Shown: positions 63,736-64,000 of the stretch, piece by piece
Position numbering within the stretch: the stretch's first letter is position 1
Layout: the number at the start of each line of letters is the position of its first letter
Assembly: GCF_000378085.1 (NCBI RefSeq)
Contig: NZ_KB899210.1
Span: forward strand, 496,001-560,000
Reading direction: 5' to 3'
Origin: Hoylesella loescheii DSM 19665 = JCM 12249 = ATCC 15930
GTDB taxonomy: Bacteria > Bacteroidota > Bacteroidia > Bacteroidales > Bacteroidaceae
DNA length: 64,000 nt
Notes under the pieces: generated by a model
Seen by the model: only the letters and a program-made list of their open reading frames with translations
Databases searched by the model: none
What the model was told of the DNA's origin: nothing
Program-made: the position numbers and the translations under genes

Positions 63736-64000
63736 CTAGTCCAACAAGTCCTCCAAATCTTTAATTATCAGCCGTACTAAGTTTTCGTCGTGGTGCTTTT
63801 CTTCCCAAGATTCACCCTTAAACCATGCCGTTACGCAACCCAACGAGTGTGCAGGCACAATGTCTTTGTCAAAACTATCACCCACCACCAATACCTTTTC
63901 GGCAGGCAAATTCAAGGCTTCAACACCGAGAGCAAATATTTTCGGGTCGGGTTTTCGCACACCTACAACCGACGATTCGATAACGCTTTTGAAGAGATCG
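63736..64000 (-). CDS. HAD-like hydrolase, C-terminal part (cut by window end)
   Basis: The last 87 complete residues of a HAD superfamily hydrolase; the amino end is beyond base 64000. Visible: VRKPDPKIFALGVEALNL (motif III lysine) and VLVVGDSFDKDIVPAHSLGC (motif IV with the acidic pair), typical of phosphoglycolate-phosphatase or beta-phosphoglucomutase-like HADs. Motif I is out of the window. The substrate is unknown. Confidence 0.85.
   Translation of the reverse strand, partial: DLFKSVIESSVVGVRKPDPKIFALGVEALNLPAEKVLVVGDSFDKDIVPAHSLGCVTAWFKGESWEEKHHDENLVRLIIKDLEDLLD

Overview
The window reads as a contiguous piece of a Bacteroidales chromosome, most likely Prevotella or a close relative. 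The evidence is the gene families (DUF5686, DUF5687, DUF4293, DUF4301, a fused ThrE-type exporter, PPi-dependent phosphofructokinase, DPP5-type S9 peptidase), the lack of strong Shine-Dalgarno sequences, and many copies of the Bacteroidetes promoter signature TTTG / TAnnTTTG. There is no prophage, insertion sequence, CRISPR array or rRNA. This is core chromosome, so the unusual material lies mostly between genes. Genus is inferred from family content only.

Layout. 1-7405 (minus): recQ (cut by the window edge) behind recJ, a DUF5687 membrane protein, a LolA-like carrier and the FtsK/SpoIIIE translocase. 7518-13217 (plus): DEDDy exonuclease, RlmI-like methyltransferase, tilS, a short-chain dehydrogenase, a ThrE-like exporter. 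13696-15729 (minus): uvrB, divergent from bamD-rpoZ-DUF4293 (15842-17491), which meets DUF4301 at a strong shared hairpin. 19409-25253 (plus): a RelA/SpoT-type synthetase, fmt, tsaC-type tRNA enzyme, ClC channel. 26528-44264 (minus): MFS transporter, DPP5-like peptidase, pyrG-yidC, dapA, and a DUF5686-like outer membrane protein followed by addA-like and addB-like recombination genes. 44581-46575 (plus): an exported helix-hairpin-helix beta-barrel protein. 47222-49932 (minus): GH25 muramidase and PPi-PFK. 50253-60534 (plus): small unknown protein, acyltransferase, golvesin/amidase-like exported protein, small unknown protein, YgiQ, YaaA, a flippase-like membrane protein, pepD, a radical SAM activase, then tRNA-Gln. 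60980-64000 (minus): a CarboxypepD_reg/DUF5686 protein and a HAD hydrolase cut by the window end.

Functionally the window mixes DNA repair and recombination (recQ, recJ, uvrB, addAB-like), envelope biogenesis (lolA, bamD, yidC, DUF5686 proteins, GH25, amidase-like), tRNA and rRNA maturation (tilS, tsaC, fmt, RlmI-like), stringent response (relA-like with rpoZ nearby) and peptide catabolism (dpp5, pepD).

The most interesting signal is a family of intergenic elements. Three copies of a 128-bp element, alignable without gaps, lie at 13477-13604, 25731-25858 (inverted) and 46833-46960. Each carries four phased 22-bp units with a TGGAAC-N3-GTTCCA palindrome, and all three sit between convergent genes. 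A second array with exactly the same 22-bp period but a different palindrome (TTGTAG-N5-CTACAA) lies at 35717-35833. Also notable is the RelA/SpoT protein, whose hydrolase HD motif is gone.
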